Shown one piece after another: positions 51,408 through 59,897 of a stretch of 64,000 nt of DNA (position 1 is the first letter of the stretch; every line of letters begins with the position of its first letter). The DNA is from Suilimivivens sp009774465 (GTDB lineage Bacteria; Bacillota; Clostridia; Lachnospirales; Lachnospiraceae), in contig CANDAE010000002.1 of the NCBI GenBank assembly GCA_947382645.1, forward strand, positions 1 to 64,000. Direction: 5' to 3'. The notes below the pieces were generated by a model. The model made no database searches. It was not told where the DNA came from and worked only from the letters and a program-made list of their open reading frames with translations. Made by a program: the position numbers and the translations under genes.

Positions 51408-53057
51408 TTAATTCTCGATATCATATTTCCTGCCTTTTTGTTCCGGATATGCCAGAGTTTGATTATATTTATTGTCTTTAATCAGTATATGCCCAATCCG
51501 CCTTGCATATAATATCCGTTCATCAAAACAGTAGAATTCGTTTTTTATCAATTCCAGATTTTTGTGATAATGCCCTTTTCCATTGCCTTCCACCTTGGGA
51601 CATACTGTAACAGGCGCCTCGCCCCACGCAGGAATATAGGCACAATTTAAAAAACGATTTTCTTTAAAGACAATAGAACTGACCGCCCCTGATTCGTACC
51701 ATGAACACGCCTCTCCTTCCAGAAAAACAGCAGCCCCTGCTGTTTCAAACACACAATCTTCCACCAGGGCATTTCTACAGGTAAGGAGAACTCCCCTTGC
51801 ACGGTTTTTCCGAAACTCACATTTCCTTATTACAACATCAGGCGAAAGCGTAAGATTTTCCAAAACCGGATTTTCAGGTAAATTTTCCGGCAATTGTCTG
51901 TCAAACACCGCCAGCACAGCATTTTCCTGAACCGAAATACTTTCAAAATATCCTTTCCAAATGGGAATAAGATTTCCGGCATCCATAATTGCTGCCTCGT
52001 CGCCAGCACGTGCCATCTTAACGCCTCTCTGTTCCGGATGCCCCCATCCAAGCAGCACTTTATTGCTGTCTATCTGTTTTTCTATGGGGGAGTAAAAACC
52101 ATGCACATTCACGCCATCATCCATTTGCTTCTCAAACCGGCAGCCTTCCAGCTTTACCTTTCCGGCACAGCTTACAAAGTGTGCCGCATCCGCTGATGCA
52201 GTAAAGCACCGCAGATTCTTTTCATCCGGAAGCACATCAAATTGATACAAACTGACATTTCTACAGCGCTCCGCCAAAAATCCCATGCCTTCCGCGTGAT
52301 GAACCGCTATGTTTTTGAGCTCCAGGTCATAAGAATCAGATACATAAAAAACAGGATTACTCCGGGGATGATGCCGCAGTACAAGTTTATTTCCCACTCG
52401 GCTGCCCGGAAAAAAATGCTCTTTGTCATTTAGCGTAAAGCATACTTTGTCAAAATCTGCTTTCTCAATAATCGGATGAAGCCCCACCTTCTGCTCATGC
52501 GTACAAAAATAAAGGTCATCCGTCCCACAGGCGGGACCGCCGGACACGCCATCCATTTCCATGCAAAGATGCAGCGGATGGCAGAAGTTTTCACCGAAAA
52601 AGTATAAATAATTATCCATTATCTTCCACTTGTATTTCTCCGGATTTATTTTCACCACCATCTTTTTGGGGGATAAGCTGATGATTTCTCCTTCGGAATA
52701 AGCTGGAACATGGTAATCAACAGAAAAATTTTTTAAACAGACTCTTTTGCACCCAACTATATAAAAAGGGAGAATATCTGTATGAAAAATAAATCGGCTT
52801 CCGGCACCGTCAATTTCAAAATCTTCCATTTTTTCCATCCAAAAAGCCACTTTTCTTTCTGCACATTTGTGATGATTTGAAATGCAGAAATTTCCTCTGG
52901 CACCGTATTGGGGATAAAAATGATACTCCCCCGGCTCCAATAACAGCGAAACATTCTGCTCCCTGCGCAGTTTGGAAAACGCCTCTTTCAGTGTCCTGAC
53001 CAAAAACGGATTATCTCCCGGCGAAATCCCCAGTTCTGTTCCGTAAATCCTTTTCAT
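51408..53057 (-). CDS. GH110-like alpha-1,3-galactosidase (right-handed beta-helix)
   Basis: A 549-aa cytoplasmic protein with the repeated short strands of a right-handed beta-helix (IDGAGSRFIFH, CLKNFSVDYH, LELKNIAVHHAEGMGF, LEGCRFEK, VIRKCEFRKNRARGVLLT). Its Asp-rich core SADAAHFVSCAGKVKLEG.. with Asp290, and QMDDGVNVHG with Asp313-Asp314, matches what I recall of the three catalytic Asp of GH110 enzymes, including the 23-residue spacing. GH110 cleaves alpha-1,3-galactose of blood-group B and linear alpha-Gal glycans by inversion. No signal peptide. It follows the binding-protein gene of an ABC importer, so it probably acts on an imported oligosaccharide. The assignment is good at the fold level and likely at the family level. 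Confidence 0.72.
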   Translation of the reverse strand: MKRIYGTELGISPGDNPFLVRTLKEAFSKLRREQNVSLLLEPGEYHFYPQYGARGNFCISNHHKCAERKVAFWMEKMEDFEIDGAGSRFIFHTDILPFYIVGCKRVCLKNFSVDYHVPAYSEGEIISLSPKKMVVKINPEKYKWKIMDNYLYFFGENFCHPLHLCMEMDGVSGGPACGTDDLYFCTHEQKVGLHPIIEKADFDKVCFTLNDKEHFFPGSRVGNKLVLRHHPRSNPVFYVSDSYDLELKNIAVHHAEGMGFLAERCRNVSLYQFDVLPDEKNLRCFTASADAAHFVSCAGKVKLEGCRFEKQMDDGVNVHGFYSPIEKQIDSNKVLLGWGHPEQRGVKMARAGDEAAIMDAGNLIPIWKGYFESISVQENAVLAVFDRQLPENLPENPVLENLTLSPDVVIRKCEFRKNRARGVLLTCRNALVEDCVFETAGAAVFLEGEACSWYESGAVSSIVFKENRFLNCAYIPAWGEAPVTVCPKVEGNGKGHYHKNLELIKNEFYCFDERILYARRIGHILIKDNKYNQTLAYPEQKGRKYDIEN

Positions 53058-53109
53058 CCCGATAGCTCCCTTCTGACAAATTTTATTTAAATCTCTTTTC
53101 AGCTCTGAA

Positions 53110-53135
53110 AAAGGGCAGGCAAACGCCCGCCCTTT
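53110..53135 (-). terminator. Terminator-like hairpin between binding-protein and GH110 genes
   Basis: AAAGGGC and GCCCTTT enclose an inner GGC/GCC pairing, with a short U-tract on the minus strand. It is the last of three hairpins in this gap and may reduce expression of GH110 relative to the binding protein. Confidence 0.6.
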
Positions 53136-53163
53136 CCACTTATTTCATTTTAATCCCCATGCA

Positions 53164-53186
53164 TATCGCAGGCATTGCCTGCGATA
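53164..53186. repeat. Perfect 23-bp palindrome TATCGCAGGCA-T-TGCCTGCGATA
   Basis: Two perfect 11-bp arms with a one-base centre. As RNA it would need a larger loop, so a DNA-binding site or repeat relic is as likely as an mRNA stabiliser. Confidence 0.55.
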
Positions 53187-53200
53187 CTGCCCAAATACGA

Positions 53201-53225
53201 AGTGTGAAAATTTATTTTTCACACT
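53201..53225 (-). repeat. Hairpin overlapping the stop codon of the binding-protein gene
   Basis: AGTGTGAAAA and TTTTCACACT form a 10-bp stem with a five-base loop. It contains the stop codon at 53224 and may protect the binding-protein mRNA 3' end. Confidence 0.5.
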
Positions 53226-54831
53226 AGTTTGCTTCCAAAAATGCAAGTGCCTGTTTTTGTATTTCATCATATACCTTCTGTGCTCCTGCAGCTTCCATCT
53301 TTTCACGCAATTTTTCAATATCAGCTTCCGGATCATCTGTAAATCCAAGTCCCAAAAGCTTATAATCCGTATCAAAAATCTCACCTAATGCGGCAATTTC
53401 ATTTTTAACTGCCTCATCATTAAACACGAAAGCCTGATACCGCTCGCTTCTTGCTGTTTCCTGCCAACTTTCATTCAACTCTGCCAAATTGGGAATGCCT
53501 CCTTCGATCATACGCCAGTACGCATCATTTCTTACGCCCCAGTTGCAGTTACTGTCATAAGCATAATTTGAACTGTCAGGAAGTGATACCAAAAGACCAT
53601 CCCCTGCATCTTCCCAATGCTTGCCTTCAATACCATAGCAGAATAAATTGTTGATTTCCTCATCATTGCGCAGATAATCAAGAGCCATTAAGGCGCGCTC
53701 CGGATGTTTTGATTTGGAGAAAATACTCATGCCATTTGCCAAATAGGAATTAAGCACCGGAGGAACTCCATCCTGAGCGTCAAATACTCTGATATCCCAT
53801 TCGGGATGTTCCGCGCTGACAGATGCGTAAACACTCTTTGCAGTATTGCCATTCATCATAGCCAGGGCAGATATTCCAGCCTGGAAGCTTTCCGTGTTAT
53901 TCTGTGTATTTACAACAGCATTTTTACTCCAAAATCCCCGATCCTTCCAGTCTTTTAAACGGGTGATCACATCAAGGAATGCAGGCTGTGCAAAAGTACC
54001 GGCTACTGAAACACTGTCATCTACTTCACTTACGCTTGCCATAACCTGCCAGGGGCCAATCCCTACAACTTTTTCATCACTTTCCCAATTTGCCTTTTTC
54101 CACATACGATCATAGAGAAATAACTTATCATAATCAGAACCTACATCAATTGGAATCAGAGAAGGTTCGTTTTGTACAATTGCATCCATATAGGCTTCCG
54201 CTTCGTCCAGTGAAGCAACTGATGTAATGCCATATTTGTCCATTAAATCACCTCTTGCCATATATACATAAGCAGTGATTTCCTTATAATTCATGGGCAG
54301 CATATATACTTTGCCATTTACCTTTGCCTGTTCCCATGCTTCCGGATACATTGTTTCAGCAGTCATTGGCGCATAAGTTTTAAGAGCTTCTTCCGTGATC
54401 TCATAAAATCCCTGCTTGGTAGCCTGTGCATTATAGAAGCACCAGTCAGCGGTATAAATAATATCCCAGTCTTCCCCTGATGCAAAAATAAGAGGATACT
54501 TCTGCTCATATTCGCTCCAGCTCATAAATTTCACTTCTATTGTGGCGTTAATTTCCGCTTTCAACCGCTCATTGATTTTTGCAAATACTTCATCATTATC
54601 CACCGGGCGGTCGCCGATCAGATACATAACTAAAGTAACTTCTTCCGAAATATCCGGTCCGGCCTCTTCTGCACCAGCTTCCTGATTTTCTTCCTGCTGA
54701 CTTTCCGTTTCCGTGTCTGCAGCAGCCGCATCCTGCCCTCCGGAATCTTTGGCGCCGCATCCGCTTAACGTTACTAACAACATTGTAAGCACCAATAATA
54801 ATGACATGGTTCTTTTCTTTTTACTAAACAT
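53224..54831 (-). CDS. extracellular oligosaccharide-binding lipoprotein of an ABC importer
   Basis: A 535-aa lipoprotein: signal peptide with lipobox LSGC (Cys25 lipidated), then a Glu/Ala-rich linker, then a solute-binding domain of the LplA/family-1 type (IFASGEDWDIIYTADWCFYN, VYMLPMNYKEITAYVYMARGDL, GISALAMMNGNTA). The C-terminal region is the DUF3502-type extension seen in these large binding proteins. It is exported and tethered outside the membrane. Two permease genes precede it and GH110 follows. The glycan specificity is inferred from the enzymes encoded beside it. Confidence 0.9.
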   Translation of the reverse strand: MFSKKKRTMSLLLVLTMLLVTLSGCGAKDSGGQDAAAADTETESQQEENQEAGAEEAGPDISEEVTLVMYLIGDRPVDNDEVFAKINERLKAEINATIEVKFMSWSEYEQKYPLIFASGEDWDIIYTADWCFYNAQATKQGFYEITEEALKTYAPMTAETMYPEAWEQAKVNGKVYMLPMNYKEITAYVYMARGDLMDKYGITSVASLDEAEAYMDAIVQNEPSLIPIDVGSDYDKLFLYDRMWKKANWESDEKVVGIGPWQVMASVSEVDDSVSVAGTFAQPAFLDVITRLKDWKDRGFWSKNAVVNTQNNTESFQAGISALAMMNGNTAKSVYASVSAEHPEWDIRVFDAQDGVPPVLNSYLANGMSIFSKSKHPERALMALDYLRNDEEINNLFCYGIEGKHWEDAGDGLLVSLPDSSNYAYDSNCNWGVRNDAYWRMIEGGIPNLAELNESWQETARSERYQAFVFNDEAVKNEIAALGEIFDTDYKLLGLGFTDDPEADIEKLREKMEAAGAQKVYDEIQKQALAFLEAN

Positions 54832-54868
54832 ACTTCTTCCTCCTTCATAATTATAAAATGTATAATAG

Positions 54869-55783
54869 TTATCCTTTTACTGCCCCAATAGTAACCCCCT
54901 TTACAAAATATTTTTGCAGGAAGGGATACAATAAAACAATTGGTCCCGTTGCAATTACCGTCATTGCCAGTTTCATTGGTTCACTGGGCACGTCGCTTGC
55001 CGGAATACCGCTTCTGGCGGCCGCGGCATTAATTGCCTGCGCTTTTGTCAATATATTGTTCAGATAATACTGTAACGGATACAGCTCTCTGCGTCCCTCA
55101 TCTAAAAATAACATTGCGTTATACCAGTCATTCCAATAATTGAGAGCAATAAACAGCCCCACCGTAGCTAATCCTGCTTTGCAAAGGGGAAGCGCAATTC
55201 TGAAATAAACAACCAGATCTCCCGCTCCATCCAGATATGCAGATTCATATAGCGATTCCGGTATACTCATCATATAGCTTTTCAGAATCAACAGATACGT
55301 CACATTGACAAGAATCGGAAGAATCAACGCTATTATGTTATTGTGAAAACGCAGGTATTTTGTATTAAATATGTACCAGGGAACCAGTCCTCCTCCAAAG
55401 ATAGAGGTAAAATAAAAGAAAAAAGAAACCTGATACCGATACCGAAAATTTTTATTTGCCAAAACGTAGGATGCCATACTTGTTACCAGCAGCCCCAGCC
55501 CTGTTCCTAATGCTGTCACCAATATCGTCACCCCATACGCACGCAGCAGCTCCTGTGGAATCCGAAACAGCATTTTATATGCATCCAGGGAAAAGTGTTC
55601 CGGAATCAGCTGATAGCCGTTGAGCCGGATGTACTGCTGATCTGACAGTGAGCCGCTTATTACCAGCCAGAAAGGAAGCAGGCACACAAAGGCAAGTACA
55701 AAAAGCGTCACATAGGAAATAACATTGAACACCAGTCTGTCATAACCTTTATATTTCTTTTTCCTGTAGTTTACTGCTGCCAT
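54869..55783 (-). CDS. carbohydrate ABC transporter permease (LplC-like)
   Basis: A 304-aa membrane protein with six segments. The cytoplasmic coupling helix SLYESAYLDGAGDLVVYFRIALPLCKAGL is the EAA motif that contacts the ATPase. It begins AAVNYRKKKYKGYDRLVFNVISYVTL and ends VKGVTIGAVKG, as do LplC/YtcP permeases. It lies 30 bases downstream of the other permease gene and 37 bases before the binding-protein gene. No ATPase gene is present, so a shared MsmK/UgpC-type ATPase encoded elsewhere is expected. Confidence 0.92.
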   Translation of the reverse strand: MAAVNYRKKKYKGYDRLVFNVISYVTLFVLAFVCLLPFWLVISGSLSDQQYIRLNGYQLIPEHFSLDAYKMLFRIPQELLRAYGVTILVTALGTGLGLLVTSMASYVLANKNFRYRYQVSFFFYFTSIFGGGLVPWYIFNTKYLRFHNNIIALILPILVNVTYLLILKSYMMSIPESLYESAYLDGAGDLVVYFRIALPLCKAGLATVGLFIALNYWNDWYNAMLFLDEGRRELYPLQYYLNNILTKAQAINAAAARSGIPASDVPSEPMKLAMTVIATGPIVLLYPFLQKYFVKGVTIGAVKG

Positions 55784-55813
55784 GAATAAATCCTCCTTCT
55801 GCCGCCCATCCGG

Positions 55814-56740
55814 TTAAAACAGTGCGTAATCCGGCTCCACTTTTTTTACTATATAATTTGCAATCAGTACCAGCACAAAAGAAATTCCCGACTGGTACAG
55901 TCCCGCCGCACTTGTCATTCCAAATTCCTGTAAAGTCAGCAGTGAACGGGTTACATAAGTGTCAATAACGTCAGTAACATCCAAAACCATAGGATTATTG
56001 CCTGTCACCTGCCAGAACATCTGGAAATCGCCCTTCATGATAGTGCCAATAGCAAGCAGGAACAAAATAACTATCGTAGGGCGGATGCATGGCAGAGTAA
56101 TATATCGTATCTTCTGCCACATCGTTGCGCCATCCAAATCAGCCGCTTCAAACATTTCCCCATCAATGTTGACAATACTTGCCAAATACATGACTGTTCC
56201 ATAGCCTACATTTTTAAAGGCACTGACCACAATCAGGATAACAGGCCACGCATTTTTATTTGAATAGACATCAACCGGCGCTAATCCCATTCCTTTTAAA
56301 AAAGCGTTCACTGCGCCGAATTCATAATTAAAAAAATTATAAATAAAAGCGCCAACCACTACCCATGATATAAAATAGGGAAGAAACATAACCGACTGGG
56401 TAATTCTTTTGAATGCTTTTCCTGCAAGTTCACTTAACATAATTGCGCAGGTAATTTGTAAAATAGTGTTTACGAACAGAAACGCAAGATTGTAAAGTAT
56501 TGTATTTCTTGTGGTAAGCCATGCCTTTCCGGATTTGAAAAAATACTGGAAGTTCTCAAAGCCAACCCAGGGACTTCCGAAAATGCCGTCGTGGTAATTG
56601 TACTCTTTAAATGCCAGCACAATACCTGCCATCGGGATATAACACATTAAAATCACCACTACTGCCGCCGGCAGCAGCATCAGCCATTTGGTCCGGTTCT
56701 GTCGTAGATCATGTAAAAACGGATGTTTTTTGCTCTGCAT
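55814..56740 (-). CDS. carbohydrate ABC transporter permease (LplB-like)
   Basis: A 308-aa inner-membrane permease with six membrane segments and the EAA-type loop GEMFEAADLDGATMWQKIRYITLPCIRP near residue 195. I start at ATG 56740 with GGGGGAG about six bases upstream; the frame is open 17 codons more without a site. It is the first gene of the importer operon and is divergent from the response-regulator gene, with 215 bases between the two starts. I found no convincing promoter for it. Confidence 0.92.
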   Translation of the reverse strand: MQSKKHPFLHDLRQNRTKWLMLLPAAVVVILMCYIPMAGIVLAFKEYNYHDGIFGSPWVGFENFQYFFKSGKAWLTTRNTILYNLAFLFVNTILQITCAIMLSELAGKAFKRITQSVMFLPYFISWVVVGAFIYNFFNYEFGAVNAFLKGMGLAPVDVYSNKNAWPVILIVVSAFKNVGYGTVMYLASIVNIDGEMFEAADLDGATMWQKIRYITLPCIRPTIVILFLLAIGTIMKGDFQMFWQVTGNNPMVLDVTDVIDTYVTRSLLTLQEFGMTSAAGLYQSGISFVLVLIANYIVKKVEPDYALF

Positions 56741-56891
56741 AAAAATCTCCCCCTCATGTGAATGTGCCTTCCTGTTCCCTGACAAACTCATCTTAACAAA
56801 AACATATACGCACTTACAACGGAACTAAGTTATGAAAGGAGCACAGAATTATGTTAATTGTCATTTTGCGCATAAATCGACTCGTTTTAAA

Positions 56892-56920
56892 TTGAAATAT
56901 TATTTTCTTTTGTATATTAT
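56892..56920 (+). promoter_or_regulatory. Promoter of the two-component system / glycosidase operon
   Basis: TTGAAA, 17 bases and TATTAT. The start point lies about 30 bases before the response-regulator ATG. Confidence 0.6.
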
Positions 56921-56955
56921 GAATATAAAATAAGTTTTTATCAGGGGGATTTTGA

Positions 56956-58071
56956 ATGAATTACACAGTATTAATTGTAGATGATGAAGCAATGCCCAGA
57001 AAAGTGCTTAAAGATCATCTTCCCTGGGACACACTCAAAGTTACAAAAATCTTTCAGGCCTCGGATGGTCAGGAAGCAATAGAGCAGGCACGACTCTGCC
57101 ATCCGGATATTATTATAAGCGATATTAAAATGCCGCGTATGGATGGCATTCAAATGGCTTTTGCCATACGGGAATTCTGTCCGCACTGCCAGTTTATCTT
57201 TTTAAGCGGCTATTCGGACAAGGAATATTTAAAAGGCGCCATCAAATTAAAGGCTGCCAGTTATGTTGAAAAACCTGTTGATCTTGAAGAAATAAAGCAG
57301 GCACTCACAGATGTTATAGACGAGCTGGATAAACTTCAAAAAACAGAAAACCCTGACTTACTGCGCACGCTGTTTTTTCATGGACGCACAGATTCCGATG
57401 CTCCCCTGAATACTGCTGTATTTGAGGGCAGCCAGCTTCATCTTGATTCTATTGCTGAAAGTATCCGGCAGCGAAGAGAAGCAGACACAGAAGCTGCTTT
57501 GCGCGGATTATACCGTAAGGCTTCCCGGTGCGAAGGTACCGAGCCAGATTATCTGCGTCATTTTTACCGTCAAATCGTATTTTTATTTCTGACAGCCGCC
57601 GAAGATTACAACATAACCGGAATTACCCGGGAATCCGATTTTTACTTATATACTGCTGCAGGCAGGGAAACTTTATCGGAACTGTGGGATGAGCTGCTTA
57701 CCCTCTCACGGACATATTTTGCTTCCCTGGCATATCAGGACACAGATATTGTTTCCCGTGTGGATCGCTATTTGGAACAGCACTATCAAAATCCATCCCT
57801 TACCGTACAGGATGCCGCCCACGATCTTGGCTTTACCAACACTTATCTGTGTGCCGCCTACAAAAAAAGCTGCGGCAGGACAATTAACCAGCACCTTACT
57901 CAGCTTCGCATCCTCCATGCCAAAGAGCTTCTTGCCGGTTCGACACAGAAGCTTTATGAAGTAGCCCAAAATGTAGGTTACGCCAATGGCAAATATTTTA
58001 CCAGACTTTTCACCCGGGAAACCGGTCTTTCACCTAAAGAATACAGGGAGCGGCACCGTTATGAAAAATAA
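56956..58071 (+). CDS. YesN-type response regulator with AraC DNA-binding domain
   Basis: The 371-aa protein has a receiver domain (VLIVDDEAMPRKVL, phospho-acceptor Asp in IIISDIKMPRMDG near residue 56, LSGY, VEKPVD) and a C-terminal AraC domain with two helix-turn-helix motifs (LTVQDAAHDLGFTNTYLCAAYKK; KLYEVAQNVGYANGKYFTRLF). The middle 120 residues are a helical linker. It lies upstream of the YesM-type kinase, with an 11-base overlap, and the pair should control the importer and the glycosidases. Confidence 0.93.
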   Translation: MNYTVLIVDDEAMPRKVLKDHLPWDTLKVTKIFQASDGQEAIEQARLCHPDIIISDIKMPRMDGIQMAFAIREFCPHCQFIFLSGYSDKEYLKGAIKLKAASYVEKPVDLEEIKQALTDVIDELDKLQKTENPDLLRTLFFHGRTDSDAPLNTAVFEGSQLHLDSIAESIRQRREADTEAALRGLYRKASRCEGTEPDYLRHFYRQIVFLFLTAAEDYNITGITRESDFYLYTAAGRETLSELWDELLTLSRTYFASLAYQDTDIVSRVDRYLEQHYQNPSLTVQDAAHDLGFTNTYLCAAYKKSCGRTINQHLTQLRILHAKELLAGSTQKLYEVAQNVGYANGKYFTRLFTRETGLSPKEYRERHRYEK

Positions 58072-59860
58072 ATTGTTTTTTCCCCAACGTCCTGTTTTAA
58101 AAAGCCTGAAAAATAAACTTCTATGTACCTACTTTTTGCTGGTTGTGCTTCCCCTGGGCTTTTTTACCATATATACTTACCTGCGTGTACGGAATGTGAT
58201 ACAGGAACAAACTTTTACCGCCATGCAGAATGCATTTGAAGACACAGTGAATTCCATGCAGCAGTCTCTTGATAAACTGGATGCGGTAATTGATATTCTT
58301 GCTATGGATCCCATTGTGTATGCTATGGCCTCTAACGATCCGGAAGATTATACCTATATCCGCCGGTTGGAGGATTCGGACAAGCTTGCCCTTACTTTTG
58401 AACATCTGCGTAATCTGTCCGGTATAGAGCGCATCCGGCTTTATGCCGACAACGATTACTTATATGCTTCTGGTCAAAATAACATTATCCAGCTTCGGGA
58501 AGCAGCAGATGCCAGTTGGTACCATACCCTTTCCGGACAGAGCGAAAGAATGTGGTTTGCTCCCACAGATTTTGATGACCAGCCGCTGCAGGAACAGTCT
58601 TATTTTTCATCCATGCAGGTTATTTATAACCCCCGGAATGTCAAAGAGCCTCTTGCAGTTCTGCGTGCTGATGCAGATGCTTCCCACTTGATATCTATGG
58701 TTGAAAACACCTCTGTTACGGAAAACGGAATTTTGCTGCTTTTAAAAGACAGAGAAATTCTTTACCATTCAGCCAATAACGACCTCTCCGATACCCTGTA
58801 TGCCATAGCAAAAGAACTTCCGGCTCCGGATACCAATGAATGGGTTCCCATTCAGGCAGAAGGAAAGCATTATTATGCACAATGCTGTTCCCTGTCCAAA
58901 TCCGGCTGGTACATGGCAAGTATCCTCCCTTTTAACGATATTTTCCATCTGAGTCATGAACTGCGTTTTGAAATGCTGCTGGTCGTAATTCTGGTAAGCA
59001 TGATTGCCTATCTTCTTGCTGTTGCAATCAGTCACTCCACATTAAACCGGATTTTAGTCCTTACGAAAACAATGCAGGCTGTGCAGGAAGGGAATGTAAA
59101 CATAAGGCCTGAACCATCTGGAAATGATGAAATTGCACAGTTAATGGGGAATTTCAACAAAATGATGGATCGTATTGATCAGTTGATGGAAGAAAAGATT
59201 GTTTATGGGCAGCAGATTAAAAACCTGGAATTAAAGGCACTTCAGGCACAAATCAACCCACATTTTCTCTACAATTCGCTGGATTTAATCAATTGCACTG
59301 CCATATCCCACAGTGTGCCGCAAATCAGCCATATGGTAAAAGCGCTGGGGCAGTTTTATCGTCTTTCTTTAAGCGGAGGGAGTGAACAGATCCCTTTATC
59401 TTCTGAAATGAAACATGCCCAGCTTTATGTGGACATACAAAATATGCGCTTTGAGGATAGAATACAGGCACAATGGTCGTTGGATGAAGAAGCCGGAAGA
59501 TGCTTAATAATAAAAATTATTCTCCAGCCTTTAATTGAAAACGCCATTATACACGGTATTTTTGAAAAGCCTTCCAAACATGGAACACTCCAGGTATGTG
59601 CCAGGAGAAATAACGACATCATTACCATTACCATTTCCGATGACGGTGTCGGCATGAGCGAAGAAGAACTTTCCGCACACTTCTATTCCTCTGCTGAAAG
59701 AGTCTCTGAAACTTCCGGAGGCTATGGCGTTCGTAATATATGTGACCGTCTGCGTATTGCCTATGGAGAACCATATGGCCTTTTATGTGAAAGCACTCCA
59801 GGAAAAGGAACTACTATAATAATTTCAATTCCTGCAATTGAACCTGATGATACGCCTTAG
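58061..59860 (+). CDS. YesM-type sensor histidine kinase
   Basis: A 599-aa membrane kinase. A first membrane segment (LCTYFLLVVLPLGFFTIYT) is followed by an extracellular dCache-like sensor of about 270 residues, a second membrane segment (LLVVILVSMIAYLLAVAI), a HAMP domain, and the PF06580 His-kinase domain with the phospho-His in QAQINPHFLYNSLDLIN, then HATPase_c with ILQPLIENAIIHG, DDGVGMS and GKGTTIIISIP. ATG 58061 overlaps the response-regulator gene by 11 bases. The sensor domain could directly detect a sugar or a binding protein. Confidence 0.93.
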   Translation: MKNKLFFPQRPVLKSLKNKLLCTYFLLVVLPLGFFTIYTYLRVRNVIQEQTFTAMQNAFEDTVNSMQQSLDKLDAVIDILAMDPIVYAMASNDPEDYTYIRRLEDSDKLALTFEHLRNLSGIERIRLYADNDYLYASGQNNIIQLREAADASWYHTLSGQSERMWFAPTDFDDQPLQEQSYFSSMQVIYNPRNVKEPLAVLRADADASHLISMVENTSVTENGILLLLKDREILYHSANNDLSDTLYAIAKELPAPDTNEWVPIQAEGKHYYAQCCSLSKSGWYMASILPFNDIFHLSHELRFEMLLVVILVSMIAYLLAVAISHSTLNRILVLTKTMQAVQEGNVNIRPEPSGNDEIAQLMGNFNKMMDRIDQLMEEKIVYGQQIKNLELKALQAQINPHFLYNSLDLINCTAISHSVPQISHMVKALGQFYRLSLSGGSEQIPLSSEMKHAQLYVDIQNMRFEDRIQAQWSLDEEAGRCLIIKIILQPLIENAIIHGIFEKPSKHGTLQVCARRNNDIITITISDDGVGMSEEELSAHFYSSAERVSETSGGYGVRNICDRLRIAYGEPYGLLCESTPGKGTTIIISIPAIEPDDTP

Positions 59861-59897
59861 TCGGCGTTTTCCCATCTAAAAGAAGGAGATTTACTTT

